DNA of 64,000 nt from Candidatus Binatia bacterium (GCA_937925685.1 CALAMI010000014.1:1-64000), one strand, 5' to 3'; positions 18,872-29,060 are shown, numbered from the stretch's first letter. A program made the numbers and translations. Notes: generated from the letters alone by a model not told the origin.

Positions 18872-20317
18872 ATGCCGACAAGTACGGCCAAGATCGAAGA
18901 AATTGTCAGCCGCGAGTACCAACACGGTTTCTACACTCCAATCGAGGAAGAGACCGTACCGGCGGGGCTCAACGAAGACATTGTTCGATTGATTTCGGCC
19001 AAGAAAAATGAACCGCAATGGCTCACCGAATGGCGCCTCAAGGCGTACCGTCATTGGCTGACAATGAGGGAACCGACATGGCAAAACGTGCGCTATCAGC
19101 CCATCGATTACGATGCCATTCATTACTACTCGGCGCCCAAAATGAAAAAGCAGCCGAAGAGCCTTGACGAAGTGGACCCCGAGCTGCTGCGCACTTACGA
19201 AAAGTTAGGCATTCCGCTGCGCGAACAGGAACTGTTGGCCGGGGTAGCTGTGGACGCAGTGTTCGATTCGGTTTCCGTAGCCACGACATTCAAGGAAAAG
19301 CTCGCCGAGCACGGCGTCATCTTTTGTTCGTTCTCCGAGGCAGTTCAAAATTACCCCGAGCTCGTGCGTCGCTATCTCGGTACCGTGGTGCCGTATAGCG
19401 ACAACTTCTTTGCTGCGCTCAACTCGGCCGTGTTTAGCGATGGCTCCTTTTGCTTCGTCCCCAAGGGCGTTCGATGCCCGATGGAGCTATCCACATATTT
19501 CCGCATCAATGCCGCGAAGACGGGACAATTCGAACGCACACTCATCGTTGCGGAGGAAGGGGCATACGTTTCCTATCTCGAGGGTTGTACCGCGCCGATG
19601 CGGGACGAAAACCAACTGCACGCGGCGGTGGTGGAGCTTATCGCCCTAGAAGGCGCGGAGATTAAGTACTCTACCGTTCAAAACTGGTACCCGGGAGACA
19701 AAGAGGGTCGGGGCGGGATTTACAACTTCGTTACCAAGCGCGGCATCTGCTTGGGCCGTCGTTCGAAAATCTCGTGGACACAGGTGGAAACCGGTTCGGC
19801 CATCACCTGGAAGTACCCGAGCGTGATCTTGCGTGGCGACGAGTCGGTGGGCGAGTTCTACTCCGTGGCGCTCACCAACCACTACCAGCAAGCCGACACC
19901 GGAACCAAGATGATTCACCTAGGACGAGGAACGCGCTCGACGATTCTCTCCAAAGCCATATCCGCCGGCCACGGGCAGAATAGCTATCGCGGCTTGGTCA
20001 AGGTCATGCGCGGTGCGGAACGGGCACGCAACTACACGCAATGCGACTCGTTGCTGATAGGAGATCGATGTGGTGCACATACCTTTCCGTACATGGAGGT
20101 GCGGAACTCTTCCGCCATCGTGGAGCACGAGGCTACAACCTCCAAAATCAGTGAAGAGCAGCTGTTTTACTGCCAAAGCCGGGGTATTTCGTTGGAAGAC
20201 GCGGTGTCCATGATCGTCAGCGGGTTTTGCCGCCAGGTTTTTCAGGAACTACCGATGGAATTTGCCGTGGAAGCGCACAAGCTCATGGGGGTGAGCTTAG
20301 AAGGAGCGATTGGGTGA
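18872..20317 (+). CDS. sufB: SufB, Fe-S scaffold subunit
   Basis: A 481-residue subunit of the SufBC(2)D scaffold on which Fe-S clusters form. The sequence is typical throughout: [37 protein letters not shown], the beta-helix core with [20 protein letters not shown], and a C-terminal [24 protein letters not shown] precedes the ATG. It is the second gene of the operon and overlaps or abuts sufC. Confidence 0.97.
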   Translation: MPTSTAKIEEIVSREYQHGFYTPIEEETVPAGLNEDIVRLISAKKNEPQWLTEWRLKAYRHWLTMREPTWQNVRYQPIDYDAIHYYSAPKMKKQPKSLDEVDPELLRTYEKLGIPLREQELLAGVAVDAVFDSVSVATTFKEKLAEHGVIFCSFSEAVQNYPELVRRYLGTVVPYSDNFFAALNSAVFSDGSFCFVPKGVRCPMELSTYFRINAAKTGQFERTLIVAEEGAYVSYLEGCTAPMRDENQLHAAVVELIALEGAEIKYSTVQNWYPGDKEGRGGIYNFVTKRGICLGRRSKISWTQVETGSAITWKYPSVILRGDESVGEFYSVALTNHYQQADTGTKMIHLGRGTRSTILSKAISAGHGQNSYRGLVKVMRGAERARNYTQCDSLLIGDRCGAHTFPYMEVRNSSAIVEHEATTSKISEEQLFYCQSRGISLEDAVSMIVSGFCRQVFQELPMEFAVEAHKLMGVSLEGAIG

Positions 20318-20319
20318 CC

Positions 20320-21096
20320 ATGGCCAAGCAGCCAATTCTAGAGATCCGCAATCTGCATGTGTCGGTAAACCATACGCCGATCTTGCGTGGTATCGACCTG
20401 GTGATTCACCACGGCGAGGTACACGCGATCATGGGCCCGAACGGTTCAGGAAAATCCACTCTTTGTTACGTGCTGGCCGGTCGAGAAGGGTATACGATCA
20501 CCGAAGGTCAGGTCCTGTACGATGGCAAGAACTTGCTGGCGATGAGCCCGGAGGAGCGAGCGCAAGCCGGGCTGTTTTTGGCATTCCAATACCCCGTGGA
20601 GATCCCGGGAGTGGGCAACATGTATTTCCTGCGCACTGCACTCAATGCCATCCGCAAACATCGGGGGCTCGAGCCCATCGATGCCATGGATTTCCTGCAA
20701 CTCGTACGGGAAAAGGCCAAGCTGGTCGGAATCGACGAGCGGTTGCTCAAGCGCTCGGTCAACGAGGGCTTCTCCGGCGGCGAAAAGAAAAGGAACGAAG
20801 TTTTGCAAATGGCGATTCTCGAGCCCACGCTGGCAATTCTCGATGAAACCGACTCGGGGCTCGACATCGACGCGCTGCGCATCGTTGCTGATGGCGTCAA
20901 CGCCCTGCGCAACGACCAGCATGCCGTGCTCGCGATTACCCATTATCAACGGCTGCTGGAGTATTTGGTTCCTGACTACGTGCACGTTCTGATCGGGGGT
21001 CAAATCGTGTGCTCGGGAGGTCCTGAGCTCGCTGCCGAGTTGGAGCGCCGCGGCTACGCTGAACTCGGGTCCCAGGTAACGGCCGTAGTGCAATGA
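20320..21096 (+). CDS. sufC: SufC, ABC-type ATPase of the SUF complex
   Basis: A 258-residue ATPase that binds SufB and SufD and drives shape changes of the scaffold. Walker A GPNGSGKST, signature FSGGEKKRNEV and Walker B LAILDETDSGLD are intact, and the ERAQAGLFLAFQYPVEIPG segment is characteristic of SufC. ATG 20320 is taken as start. A GTG at 20314 overlaps the sufB stop (GTGA) and is better spaced from AAGGAG at 20301-20306, so a start two codons earlier is possible. Confidence 0.96.
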   Translation: MAKQPILEIRNLHVSVNHTPILRGIDLVIHHGEVHAIMGPNGSGKSTLCYVLAGREGYTITEGQVLYDGKNLLAMSPEERAQAGLFLAFQYPVEIPGVGNMYFLRTALNAIRKHRGLEPIDAMDFLQLVREKAKLVGIDERLLKRSVNEGFSGGEKKRNEVLQMAILEPTLAILDETDSGLDIDALRIVADGVNALRNDQHAVLAITHYQRLLEYLVPDYVHVLIGGQIVCSGGPELAAELERRGYAELGSQVTAVVQ

Positions 21097-22472
21097 GCGT
21101 TCGTGGCCGAGCGATTCCGACCCCTGACTCCATGAGCGCCTCCGGCTTTATACCACCGCTGCAGGGGTTCGGCTCTTACGAAAACGCCTTTGGCCAACTC
21201 TCCCAGAGTGTGCCTGCATGGCTGCAGCAACTGCGTGCGGCTGCTCTCGACACTTTTCGCCAACTTGGGTTTCCCAGCCAACGCCTCGAGGATTGGAAGT
21301 ATACCGACACCACACCCATTGCGCGGGAGGTTTTCCAATTGCCAAGGCGGCCCCCAGCTACCGAACCCCGAGCGGAGCTTTGGGAACCGTGGGTGTTCTC
21401 CGGCGGCGCGGCCATGGTCTTTTTTCAGGGCTGGCCGCTGCCGCTGCAGCCAGTGGCTCCCCCGCTACCCGACGAGGTGAGCTTGCTTTCGCTCCAAGAC
21501 GCGCTGGCGAAAGAAGAGGCCTTGGTGCGTGGCCTTCTCGGGACATCCGCGCCCTTGAACGAACAGAGTTTCACCGCACTGAACACGGCTCTCCTCGATG
21601 AGGGCGCCTGGGTCCGCCTCGCCCCAGGTGCTCGGCTAGCAACCCCGATCCAGCTCTTGTTCGTCGGTGGCTCGGTCGAGCACCCCACCATCCTTTGTCC
21701 ACGGAACTTCATAGTGTTGGGGGACGGGGCCGAGGCAACAGTGATCGAGTGTTGGATTGGTGAGAGCTCCGTGCCTTTTTTGACCAATGGCATCACCGAG
21801 GTGGTGCTCGGCGAAGAGGCACATCTTACCCATGTGCGCATTCTCGCGGAGCGAGAGGCCATGTTGCACATGGGGCTTACGGCCGTCCGCCAATCCCGTG
21901 GCAGCACGTTCCGCTCTCAAGTCATTACCTTTCCCGGCCAGTGGACCCGCGTGGAAATTCACACTCGTCTCGAGGCACCAGCCGCAACAGCCTTGCTCGA
22001 CGGCTTATTCGTGGCCAACGGCAGCAGTTTTGTCGACCACCACACAACCATCGATCACGCCCAAGGGGCAACAACAAGCCGGCAGCTTTACAAAGGGGTT
22101 CTCAACGGCGCGTCTCATGGCGTATTCAACGGCAAGGTTTTCGTTCGTCCCGGGGCGCTCAAAAGCGATGCCCAACAGATGAACAAAAACCTTCTGCTCT
22201 CCGACGACGCGGAGATCGATACCAAGCCACAACTGGAAATCTTCGCCGACGACGTGAAATGCAGTCACGGCGCTGCCATTGGCCAGCTCGACGAAGAGGC
22301 GCTTTTTTACCTGCGGAGTCGTGGTGTCGCTGCGGGTGACGCACGCCACATGCTCATTTACGGCTTCGCGAACGAAATTGTCGAAAGGGTGCCGTGGGAA
22401 AATGCCCGCCGGCGTCTGCGGGCAGCTCTGCAGGAGAGGCTGGCAACCGCGCCCCCGGAGGACCCAGCATGA
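21093..22472 (+). CDS. sufD: SufD, Fe-S scaffold subunit
   Basis: A 459-residue partner of SufB in the SufBCD complex. The N-terminal helical part has RLEDWKYTDTTPIAR, typical of SufD. The C-terminal beta-helix holds SSFVDHHTTIDHA, the ASHGVFNGKVFVRPGA repeat, and DDVKCSHGAAIGQLDEEALFY near the end. The ATG overlaps the sufC stop as ATGA, and its own stop overlaps sufS the same way. Confidence 0.96.
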   Translation: MSVRGRAIPTPDSMSASGFIPPLQGFGSYENAFGQLSQSVPAWLQQLRAAALDTFRQLGFPSQRLEDWKYTDTTPIAREVFQLPRRPPATEPRAELWEPWVFSGGAAMVFFQGWPLPLQPVAPPLPDEVSLLSLQDALAKEEALVRGLLGTSAPLNEQSFTALNTALLDEGAWVRLAPGARLATPIQLLFVGGSVEHPTILCPRNFIVLGDGAEATVIECWIGESSVPFLTNGITEVVLGEEAHLTHVRILAEREAMLHMGLTAVRQSRGSTFRSQVITFPGQWTRVEIHTRLEAPAATALLDGLFVANGSSFVDHHTTIDHAQGATTSRQLYKGVLNGASHGVFNGKVFVRPGALKSDAQQMNKNLLLSDDAEIDTKPQLEIFADDVKCSHGAAIGQLDEEALFYLRSRGVAAGDARHMLIYGFANEIVERVPWENARRRLRAALQERLATAPPEDPA

Positions 22473-23728
22473 ACGGGCTTCTTTCCTCATCGACTCAACA
22501 GAAGCATTCAAGGCTGGATGTTCAGCGCATCCGGGAAGACTTCCCCATTCTTCGCCGCCTCGTTTACGGCAAGCCGCTAGTCTACCTCGACAATGCCGCC
22601 ACCACGCAAAAGCCGCGTTCGGTGATCGAAGCCATGAGCTCGTACTATGAGCATACGAACGCAAACATCCATCGCGGCCTGCATTTCCTCTCGGAACGAG
22701 CCACCGAGCAGTACGAGGCGGTACGCAGCAAGATAACGAAGTTTCTCAACGCTGGTGATCGCTGCGAAATCGTGTTCACACGGGGGACCACCGAGTCCAT
22801 CAATCTAGTTGCCTCGAGCCTCGGGCGGCTGCTGCTGAAAGCAGGCGACGAGGTCGTGCTCACCACGATGGAGCATCACTCTAACATCGTTCCTTGGCAA
22901 CTAATCTGTTCTGCCACTGGGGCAAAAATCCGTGTCGCTCCTGTGAACGACGATGGCGAGCTCTGCCTTGACGCTTTCGAGCGGCTGCTGAATCCCAAGA
23001 CTAAGATTGTCGCTTTGACTCACGTGTCCAATGCGCTTGGCACCGTCAACCCAGTGCAACAAGTTGTCCGCATGGCTAAGGCGGTCCATGCCACGGTCGT
23101 GGTAGACGGTGCGCAAGCGGTATCGCATCTTGCGGTGGACGTTCAACAACTGGGGTGCGACTTTTACGCCTTCTCCGGGCACAAGCTCTTCGGCCCCACG
23201 GGCGTGGGCGTTCTGTGGGGGCGGGCGGAACTGTTGGACGCCATGCCACCGTACCAGGGCGGCGGGGAGATGATCCGCACGGTGCGTTTCGAAAGCTCCA
23301 CCTGGGCCAAGATCCCGCACAAATTCGAAGCCGGCACGCCGCCGATTGCAGAGGTCATCGGTCTGGGTGCCGCAGTGGATTACGTTCTACACGTTGGCTA
23401 TGCGGCCATTGCGGAGCACGAGTCGGCGCTGCGTGACGGGGCCACGCGGACACTCAGCAGTATTCCCGGGGTACGCATTATCGGCAACGCTCACGACAAG
23501 GCGGCAGTCATCTCCTTCGTTTTAGAGGGAGTACACCCGCACGATATTGGAACCATTCTGGATCGAGAAGGTATCGCCATTCGTGCGGGACACCACTGTG
23601 CCCAGCCCCTGATGGAACGCTTCGGAATTGCCGCCACCGCGCGGGCATCTTTTGCATTTTACAATACGCGAGCCGAAGTCGATGCGCTCGCAGCCGGTGT
23701 GCAAAAGGTCATTGAGGTGTTTTCATGA
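22469..23728 (+). CDS. sufS: SufS cysteine desulfurase
   Basis: A 419-residue PLP enzyme that takes sulphur from cysteine as a persulphide for cluster building. The PLP lysine is Lys239 in SGHKLFGPTG, and the persulphide cysteine is Cys377 in RAGHHCAQP, as in group II desulfurases. LDNAATTQKP near the start and DGAQAVSHL are also typical. GGAGG lies just upstream of ATG 22469, which overlaps the sufD stop. The next gene is the U-type acceptor, so SufU rather than SufE is the likely partner. Confidence 0.97.
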   Translation: MNGLLSSSTQQKHSRLDVQRIREDFPILRRLVYGKPLVYLDNAATTQKPRSVIEAMSSYYEHTNANIHRGLHFLSERATEQYEAVRSKITKFLNAGDRCEIVFTRGTTESINLVASSLGRLLLKAGDEVVLTTMEHHSNIVPWQLICSATGAKIRVAPVNDDGELCLDAFERLLNPKTKIVALTHVSNALGTVNPVQQVVRMAKAVHATVVVDGAQAVSHLAVDVQQLGCDFYAFSGHKLFGPTGVGVLWGRAELLDAMPPYQGGGEMIRTVRFESSTWAKIPHKFEAGTPPIAEVIGLGAAVDYVLHVGYAAIAEHESALRDGATRTLSSIPGVRIIGNAHDKAAVISFVLEGVHPHDIGTILDREGIAIRAGHHCAQPLMERFGIAATARASFAFYNTRAEVDALAAGVQKVIEVFS

Positions 23729-24180
23729 AGGTAGCTCCGGAGCTACGCGAGTTGTACCAAGAAATGATTGTCGACCATGGGCGACGCCCACGGAACTTTC
23801 GCAAAATCGAGGGAGCGTCATGCCAGGCCGAGGGCTTCAACCCGCTTTGCGGGGACCAGGTGAAGGTTTACTTGCGATGCACCGATGGGCGGGTGGGTGA
23901 TGCTTCCTTTGAGGGGCGGGGCTGCGCGATCTCGATCGCCTCGGCTTCGATGATGACGGAAGCCGTGAAGGGGAAAAGCCGAGAAGAAGTCGAACGCATG
24001 TTCGATGCATTCCACCGCCTACTGACCGAAGAACATGTGGTACCCGCAGCGGAACTCGGCAAGCTCAAGGTTTTCGCTGGCGTTCGCGAGTTTCCCTCAC
24101 GGGTGAAGTGTGCCGTGCTCGCTTGGCACACCCTTAAGGCCGCCCTGACAGGCACACAGGAAACGGTGTCCACGGAGTAA
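23725..24180 (+). CDS. sufU: SufU sulphur acceptor / scaffold-like protein
   Basis: A 151-residue IscU-fold protein of the Gram-positive-like SufU type. Cys42, Asp44, Cys67 and Cys129 match the zinc ligands of SufU, and Cys42 would take the persulphide from SufS. The longer segment between Cys67 and Cys129 is the insertion that separates SufU from IscU. The ATG overlaps the sufS stop. No sufE or sufA is present in the operon. Confidence 0.94.
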   Translation: MKVAPELRELYQEMIVDHGRRPRNFRKIEGASCQAEGFNPLCGDQVKVYLRCTDGRVGDASFEGRGCAISIASASMMTEAVKGKSREEVERMFDAFHRLLTEEHVVPAAELGKLKVFAGVREFPSRVKCAVLAWHTLKAALTGTQETVSTE

Positions 24181-24200
24181 CCATCGAGGCGTGCAACACC

Positions 24201-24758
24201 ATGTGGAACAACAACGAACTCATCTCCTTACGGCGCACGGTCGAGGCCGTGCAAGTCCCGAGCGGAGCAGCACTGACTCTGCCTCAAGGGACCGAGGTAC
24301 GAATCACCCAGTCCTTGGGTGGTACATACACTGTCCTGACCCCTTGGGGTCTGGCCCGCATCGAGGGAAAGGATGCAGACGCCTTAGGGCTCGAGCCACA
24401 GCCCAGCTCTGCCGTAGCGGCGGCAGTTCAACCTCGCTCTGTAGAAGAGGTCGAAAGTGCCGTCTGGGAGCAACTGCGGACCTGTTACGATCCAGAAATT
24501 CCCGTCAATATCGTCGACCTTGGGCTCGTCTACTCTTGTCAGGTACAACCACTCGACTCCGATCACTATCGTGTAGAAATCCGTTTCACCTTGACAGCTC
24601 CCGGTTGCGGGATGGCAGACTGGCTTGCCCACGATATTCGAACGAAGGTGAAGAACATCCCAGGAGTCAAAGAGGCCGACGTCCAGGTGGTATTCGACCC
24701 ACCATGGCATCACGATATGATGTCGGAAGCAGCGAAACTCGAACTTGGATGGTTTTAA
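24201..24758 (+). CDS. sufT: SufT (DUF59/MIP18 family) Fe-S maturation factor
   Basis: A 185-residue protein with an N-terminal extension (about 1-80) and a C-terminal DUF59 domain. The DUF59 part reads YDPEIPVNIVDLGLVY, then APGCGMADWLAHDI with the conserved Cys, and FDPPWHHDMMSEAAKLELG at the end. SufT helps pass clusters to target proteins. It lies 20 bases after sufU and closes the operon. Confidence 0.92.
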   Translation: MWNNNELISLRRTVEAVQVPSGAALTLPQGTEVRITQSLGGTYTVLTPWGLARIEGKDADALGLEPQPSSAVAAAVQPRSVEEVESAVWEQLRTCYDPEIPVNIVDLGLVYSCQVQPLDSDHYRVEIRFTLTAPGCGMADWLAHDIRTKVKNIPGVKEADVQVVFDPPWHHDMMSEAAKLELGWF

Positions 24759-24763
24759 GCCAC

Positions 24764-24793
24764 CGGACGGTCCTGTGGCGACGACAGGGTCCG
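24764..24793. terminator. Hairpin between convergent sufT and the hybrid kinase
   Basis: CGGAC (24764-24768) pairs with GTCCG (24789-24793), and CCTGT (24772-24776) with ACAGG (24784-24788), with a three-base bulge and a seven-base loop. No T tract is present. Its place, five bases after the sufT stop in a convergent gap, fits a transcript end. Confidence 0.35.
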
Positions 24794-24826
24794 AAAGCAT
24801 CTGACGAAGAGAGGTAACGCCGCTCC

Positions 24827-27415
24827 CTAGGCTGCACGGCGGAGCTGCTGGAGCGCCAGGAGCACGCTTTTGAGCTCCTCCGGGGAGCAAGGCTTGCGCA
24901 AAGTCGGTTGACTCTCCAGGCGGGAGCGGAAATTTGTTGCGGTTTTTCGCCACAGCCCTCCGCTCACGAACACGACTCGACGAGCCAGCTCCGGGCGGTT
25001 TTCCGTCAACCAACGGTAAACGTCGCTACCGCTTAAATCCGGCAGGCGAAGATCAAGGAATACCGCATCCCAATCGCGACTCGTGCACCGATCAATTGCG
25101 TCGCGACCTGTAAAGGCCTTTTCCACGGACAAGCCTTCGCGCTGGAGCATTGTCGCCAAGGTCTCGGCCACTATCTCGTCGTCGTCCACCACCAAAGCGT
25201 GCGGCTTTGGCAGCTCTGGCGAACGCCGCAACTCTTGTGCCTCTGCGCCCGGCACCCCAGGCAATTCCAGACGGAAGGTGGTGCCTAAGCCGAGACGACT
25301 CCGAACGGTGAGGTTGCCGTGATGCTCGCGCACAATGGCATAACTAATGGACAGGCCTAGCCCACTGCCGGATTTCTTGGTGGTGAAAAAAGGGTCAAAA
25401 ATCCTCGACATCGTCTCCGGGGCAATCCCCATGCCGTTGTCCTCGACCTCGATCGCACCAACACCTCCGGAGGCGCTGGTGCGGACCACGATGCGGCCGC
25501 CATCTGTCTCGGGCAGCGCCTGAAGTGCATTGGTCAGCAAGTTCATCAACACTTGCTGGATCAGCCCAGGGTCGGCCTTCACTTCGAAGCCAGAAGAGGT
25601 GTCTTCAAATTCGAGTTGCACCCGTCGTTGCGCACATTGAGGAGCGAACAGCTCGACCGCGGTTCCGGCAAGGTCGCTCAACCGAACACAAGCAAATTTC
25701 GGGGGTGTCGGGCGCGCAAAGCCCAACATATCAGCCACCAAAGCTGCCATTCGCTGAGCTTGGCCCTCGATACGCTGCAACGCCCTCTCCACCACGACAC
25801 CGTTAGCGGCCGCCGTTGCCAATGAAATTTGGCCGAGAATGGCCGCGATGGCGTTGTTCAGTTCGTGCGCAAGCCCCGCAGCCAGCTCCCCTGCTGCAGC
25901 CAAGCGATTTGCTCGGGCAAGTTGCTCTTGGATCTCTTTTTCTGCCCTGATGTCTTCGAAAATCGCAACGATTCCTTCTACCGTGCCCTGGGGGTCGACG
26001 ATCGTGTTGGCATGAAGGCGTACGGGAACCAGGCTGCCGTCACGATGGCGCGCCGAGATTTCGCCGCGCCACTGATGGCGCACCTGCACTGACTCGTAGA
26101 CCGAACCCCAGCCTTCCGGCAGTGGCTCAGCAAAGTCGGTGGCGAGTTTGCCGGCGATATCATCCCACGTGTAGCCAAACATCTGGCTAAACGCCCGGTT
26201 CGCAAAGCGAATCCGACCCTCGCGATCGAGGATCAACACCCCCTCCTCCGTGCTTTCGACAGCGCGCAGCAAACGATAGCTTTGCTCTACCAAGCGCGCT
26301 CGCTCCAAAGCGAGCGCAAGCTGCGTGGCCAAGCCATCGGCTAGGCGAATGTCATACTGCGTAAAAGGGTGCTCAACCGAGCGAACGAATTGCAGCACGC
26401 CGTGAAAGTGGCGCTCGACCTTCAAGGGAGCAACGAGTGCACATTGCCCCGGCACACTGGCTGCGAACCCCACCGGCGCCCCCAGGATGACACAATGCCC
26501 TAAGCTTCGGACCCAGGCGAGATCCGGCACCTCATCGCTTGCAAGGTTTTGCCGTACCTGCCTCTGGGCAGCGTCCTGGCTTTCACCACGAACAGTGAAG
26601 TGGCTGTAACTCTGGAACTCCTCACTCCACAAAAGCGCGCTACTGAACTCCGCACGCAGCAGTTCACGACCAACCCGCAGAGCAGCGTCGAGTAGCTCGC
26701 GCGGATCTGCTAAGTGCGCTAGCGCGTTGCTGGCGCGCAGCAGCGCATTGGTGGTCCCCAGAGCGTGGCGCTCCCGCTGAGCCGCTGAGCGCACTCGCTG
26801 CGCTTCTGCGCGGCTCTTCCTCTCCCGTCGCGCCAAGTCGCCGGCAAGCCACACGAACAAACCGAGCGCAGTGGCAAAGACAAAAAAGTACGCGAACTGA
26901 AGTTCCAATCTGAGCGAGGGTGTCAGTGGTAAGACAAACGTCTCAATGCGCCAGACGCCTCCGACGATCGCAAACAGCAACAACCCCAAGGCAAACAGCA
27001 TCCCCGTGAGCACCCCCACAGCGGGGTTAACGACAAGCCCGTACGCAGCAACTTGGACACAAGCGAGCAATATCACTGGACTCACCAAGCCCCCGCTCAC
27101 GGCGGCAACCCAAAGGAGCGCGATCATGCTTGTTACTGCTTGAGCCAATACAATGCGGGGCCCAGGCTCACCCCTGCGGTAGCGTACGAAGGCCAGTGCA
27201 TTCACCGCGAAGTACCACCAAAGTACAGCCTCTCCGACCCCGAACCGCAACGGATGTTGCGGCCGCAACTGCTGCGCTACTTGCTCGAGCACGAGCCAAG
27301 CGGTCAAGCCAGCAACGACGCTCAGCCAAAACAGGGCCACGGCACTGCCTCGCATCCGCTCTCGGTCGGCTGGTTCGAACAAGACAAGCCTTGAAGTTGC
27401 TCGCACTCGAGGCAT
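24827..27415 (-). CDS. Hybrid sensor histidine kinase (TM-GAF-PAS-HK-REC)
   Basis: An 862-residue signalling protein. About six membrane helices fill residues 25-195. A GAF-like domain follows (about 200-370), then a PAS domain (about 380-490, STEEGVLILDREGRIRFANRAFSQMFGY), a HisKA domain with His517 in GLAHELNNAI, an ATPase domain ending in GLGLSISYAIV, and a C-terminal receiver with Asp788 in FLDLRLPDLSG. The attached receiver may act as an internal brake or pass phosphate on. The signal is unknown and no regulator lies beside it. It is convergent with sufT and divergent from the acyl-CoA dehydrogenase. Confidence 0.92.
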   Translation of the reverse strand: MPRVRATSRLVLFEPADRERMRGSAVALFWLSVVAGLTAWLVLEQVAQQLRPQHPLRFGVGEAVLWWYFAVNALAFVRYRRGEPGPRIVLAQAVTSMIALLWVAAVSGGLVSPVILLACVQVAAYGLVVNPAVGVLTGMLFALGLLLFAIVGGVWRIETFVLPLTPSLRLELQFAYFFVFATALGLFVWLAGDLARRERKSRAEAQRVRSAAQRERHALGTTNALLRASNALAHLADPRELLDAALRVGRELLRAEFSSALLWSEEFQSYSHFTVRGESQDAAQRQVRQNLASDEVPDLAWVRSLGHCVILGAPVGFAASVPGQCALVAPLKVERHFHGVLQFVRSVEHPFTQYDIRLADGLATQLALALERARLVEQSYRLLRAVESTEEGVLILDREGRIRFANRAFSQMFGYTWDDIAGKLATDFAEPLPEGWGSVYESVQVRHQWRGEISARHRDGSLVPVRLHANTIVDPQGTVEGIVAIFEDIRAEKEIQEQLARANRLAAAGELAAGLAHELNNAIAAILGQISLATAAANGVVVERALQRIEGQAQRMAALVADMLGFARPTPPKFACVRLSDLAGTAVELFAPQCAQRRVQLEFEDTSSGFEVKADPGLIQQVLMNLLTNALQALPETDGGRIVVRTSASGGVGAIEVEDNGMGIAPETMSRIFDPFFTTKKSGSGLGLSISYAIVREHHGNLTVRSRLGLGTTFRLELPGVPGAEAQELRRSPELPKPHALVVDDDEIVAETLATMLQREGLSVEKAFTGRDAIDRCTSRDWDAVFLDLRLPDLSGSDVYRWLTENRPELARRVVFVSGGLWRKTATNFRSRLESQPTLRKPCSPEELKSVLLALQQLRRAA

Positions 27416-27737
27416 TCCTGGCTAAAATTACGCCCACGTCTATCCCCGAGGCAAGCGGTGAAATGCGGGCACCTCAGCCCGCGCAACGCTTCGCCACTAT
27501 TCTTCGTGAGCGTGGGTTTTCTCGTGGAAGACTAGCGTTTGACCAAGGCCGCCTTCGCCGTCGAAGGTTTCTGTCGTTGCCCCCGAAGGTAGGCTGCTGG
27601 GTTTACTAGCCTGACACCTTTTGAGGAGGCGACCAGCCTCGCACTGCGACCATACGGAGCAGGCACCTCTCGGCCCTTGTTGCAACGAAGACGGTACAAG
27701 GATACGGGCAGGACAACACTTTGCAGGAGGACAGCCC
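27416..27737. other. Divergent regulatory gap
   Basis: No gene is supported in these 322 bases. They separate the hybrid kinase (minus) from the acyl-CoA dehydrogenase (plus) and should hold both promoters, but I see no clear -35/-10 pair. The AGGAGGA ribosome site of the dehydrogenase lies at the right end. Confidence 0.5.
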
Positions 27738-28976
27738 ATGGTCGAGTGGAGCGAGCAGCATCGCATGATCCAGGACATGATGCGACGCTTTATCGAAGCC
27801 GAGGTGTTGCCCCACCTCAAAGAGCTGGAACACGGTGAACTGCCACCTTACGGCATTATGCGTAAACTCGTGCAACAATTTGGTATCGCTGAGGCCGCGC
27901 GGGCACGCTACGAGGCGCAAAAGGCCAAGGCCCAGCGGGGGGAGCGCTACGGTGACGAGGAGCAAACGAGCAGAAGCGGGCCGCAAGCTGCGGACGCGTT
28001 AGCTATGCAAATCATTCCCGTCATCGAGCTCAGCAAGTACTGTCCGGGGCTGGTGACTGCAATGGGCGTCAGCATGGGGCTCACCGCCGGTGCGATCATG
28101 AGCAAGGGCACGTGGGCGCAAAAAGACCGCTGGGGGCTCCCCTTGCTCACGTTGGAAAAGATTGGGGCGTGGGCAATCACGGAACCCGGCTCCGGTTCCG
28201 ATGCCTTCGGCGGTATGAAGTCGACAGCCCGGCGGGACGGCGACAGTTACATCCTGAACGGGCAAAAGACCTTCATTACCAACGGTCCCTATGCAGACAC
28301 CATCGTGTTCATTTGCAAACTGGACGATGGGGTCACTCCTCCTCGTGACCGAAAAATCGTTGCCTTTATCCTCGACAAAGGGATGGAGGGTTTGCACCAA
28401 TCCAAGCCGCTTAAAAAAATGGGCATGCACTCCTCGCCAACCGGCGAGTTGTTCCTCGATAACGTTCGTGCGGATCGAGAACGCCTGCTGGGCGAAAGCG
28501 AGGATGCCTACGGGGGAAAATCAGGTGCTAAAGCAACGTTCGGTGCGGAGCGCTCTGGGGTGGTGGCCATGGCATACGGCATCGTCGAGCGCTGCATCCA
28601 ACTGTGCACGGAGTACGCCCGCACCCGGGTTCAGTTCGGGCGCCCTATTGGCGAGTTTCAACTCATTCAACTGAAGCTCGCTAAAATGTACGTGGCCCGC
28701 ATGAACATTCGGAACATGTTGTTTCGGCAAATCGAGCTGGCGGCGCAGGGCAAGTCGCTCAGCTTCGCGGAAGCGTCTGCCAATAAGCTTTACGCTGCGC
28801 AAGCGACGATGGAGGTCACGCTGGAAGCGGTACAGCTCTTCGGCGGCAACGGGTACATGGCAGAATACGGAGTGGAGCAACTCTGTCGCGACGCCAAGGT
28901 GCTGCAAATTTACGGGGGTACCGACGAAATCCAAGTCTCCCAAATCGCTCGCTCCATGCTCGCAGGCGAGGCGTAA
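27738..28976 (+). CDS. Acyl-CoA dehydrogenase
   Basis: A 412-residue flavoenzyme that makes the alpha-beta double bond in an acyl-CoA thioester. The FAD/substrate motifs WAITEPGSGSDAFG, FITNG and YARTRVQFGRPIGEFQ are clear, as is the C-terminal LCRDAKVLQIYGGTDEIQ. The usual catalytic Glu of medium-chain enzymes (IYEGT) is Gly393 here. Glu271 in FGAERSGV lies where isovaleryl-CoA and long-chain enzymes carry their base, so it is the likely catalytic residue. A charged insert (about residues 55-92) is unusual. AGGAGGA precedes ATG 27738. The chain length used is unknown. Confidence 0.93.
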   Translation: MVEWSEQHRMIQDMMRRFIEAEVLPHLKELEHGELPPYGIMRKLVQQFGIAEAARARYEAQKAKAQRGERYGDEEQTSRSGPQAADALAMQIIPVIELSKYCPGLVTAMGVSMGLTAGAIMSKGTWAQKDRWGLPLLTLEKIGAWAITEPGSGSDAFGGMKSTARRDGDSYILNGQKTFITNGPYADTIVFICKLDDGVTPPRDRKIVAFILDKGMEGLHQSKPLKKMGMHSSPTGELFLDNVRADRERLLGESEDAYGGKSGAKATFGAERSGVVAMAYGIVERCIQLCTEYARTRVQFGRPIGEFQLIQLKLAKMYVARMNIRNMLFRQIELAAQGKSLSFAEASANKLYAAQATMEVTLEAVQLFGGNGYMAEYGVEQLCRDAKVLQIYGGTDEIQVSQIARSMLAGEA

Positions 28977-29060
28977 GCCCGGGTTAAGTCGGCAGCTCAT
29001 CGGAACGCCGCACGTCGCCAAAGTCTTGAAGCTTGGCTTCTGGCAACGAGTGGACGCAGG

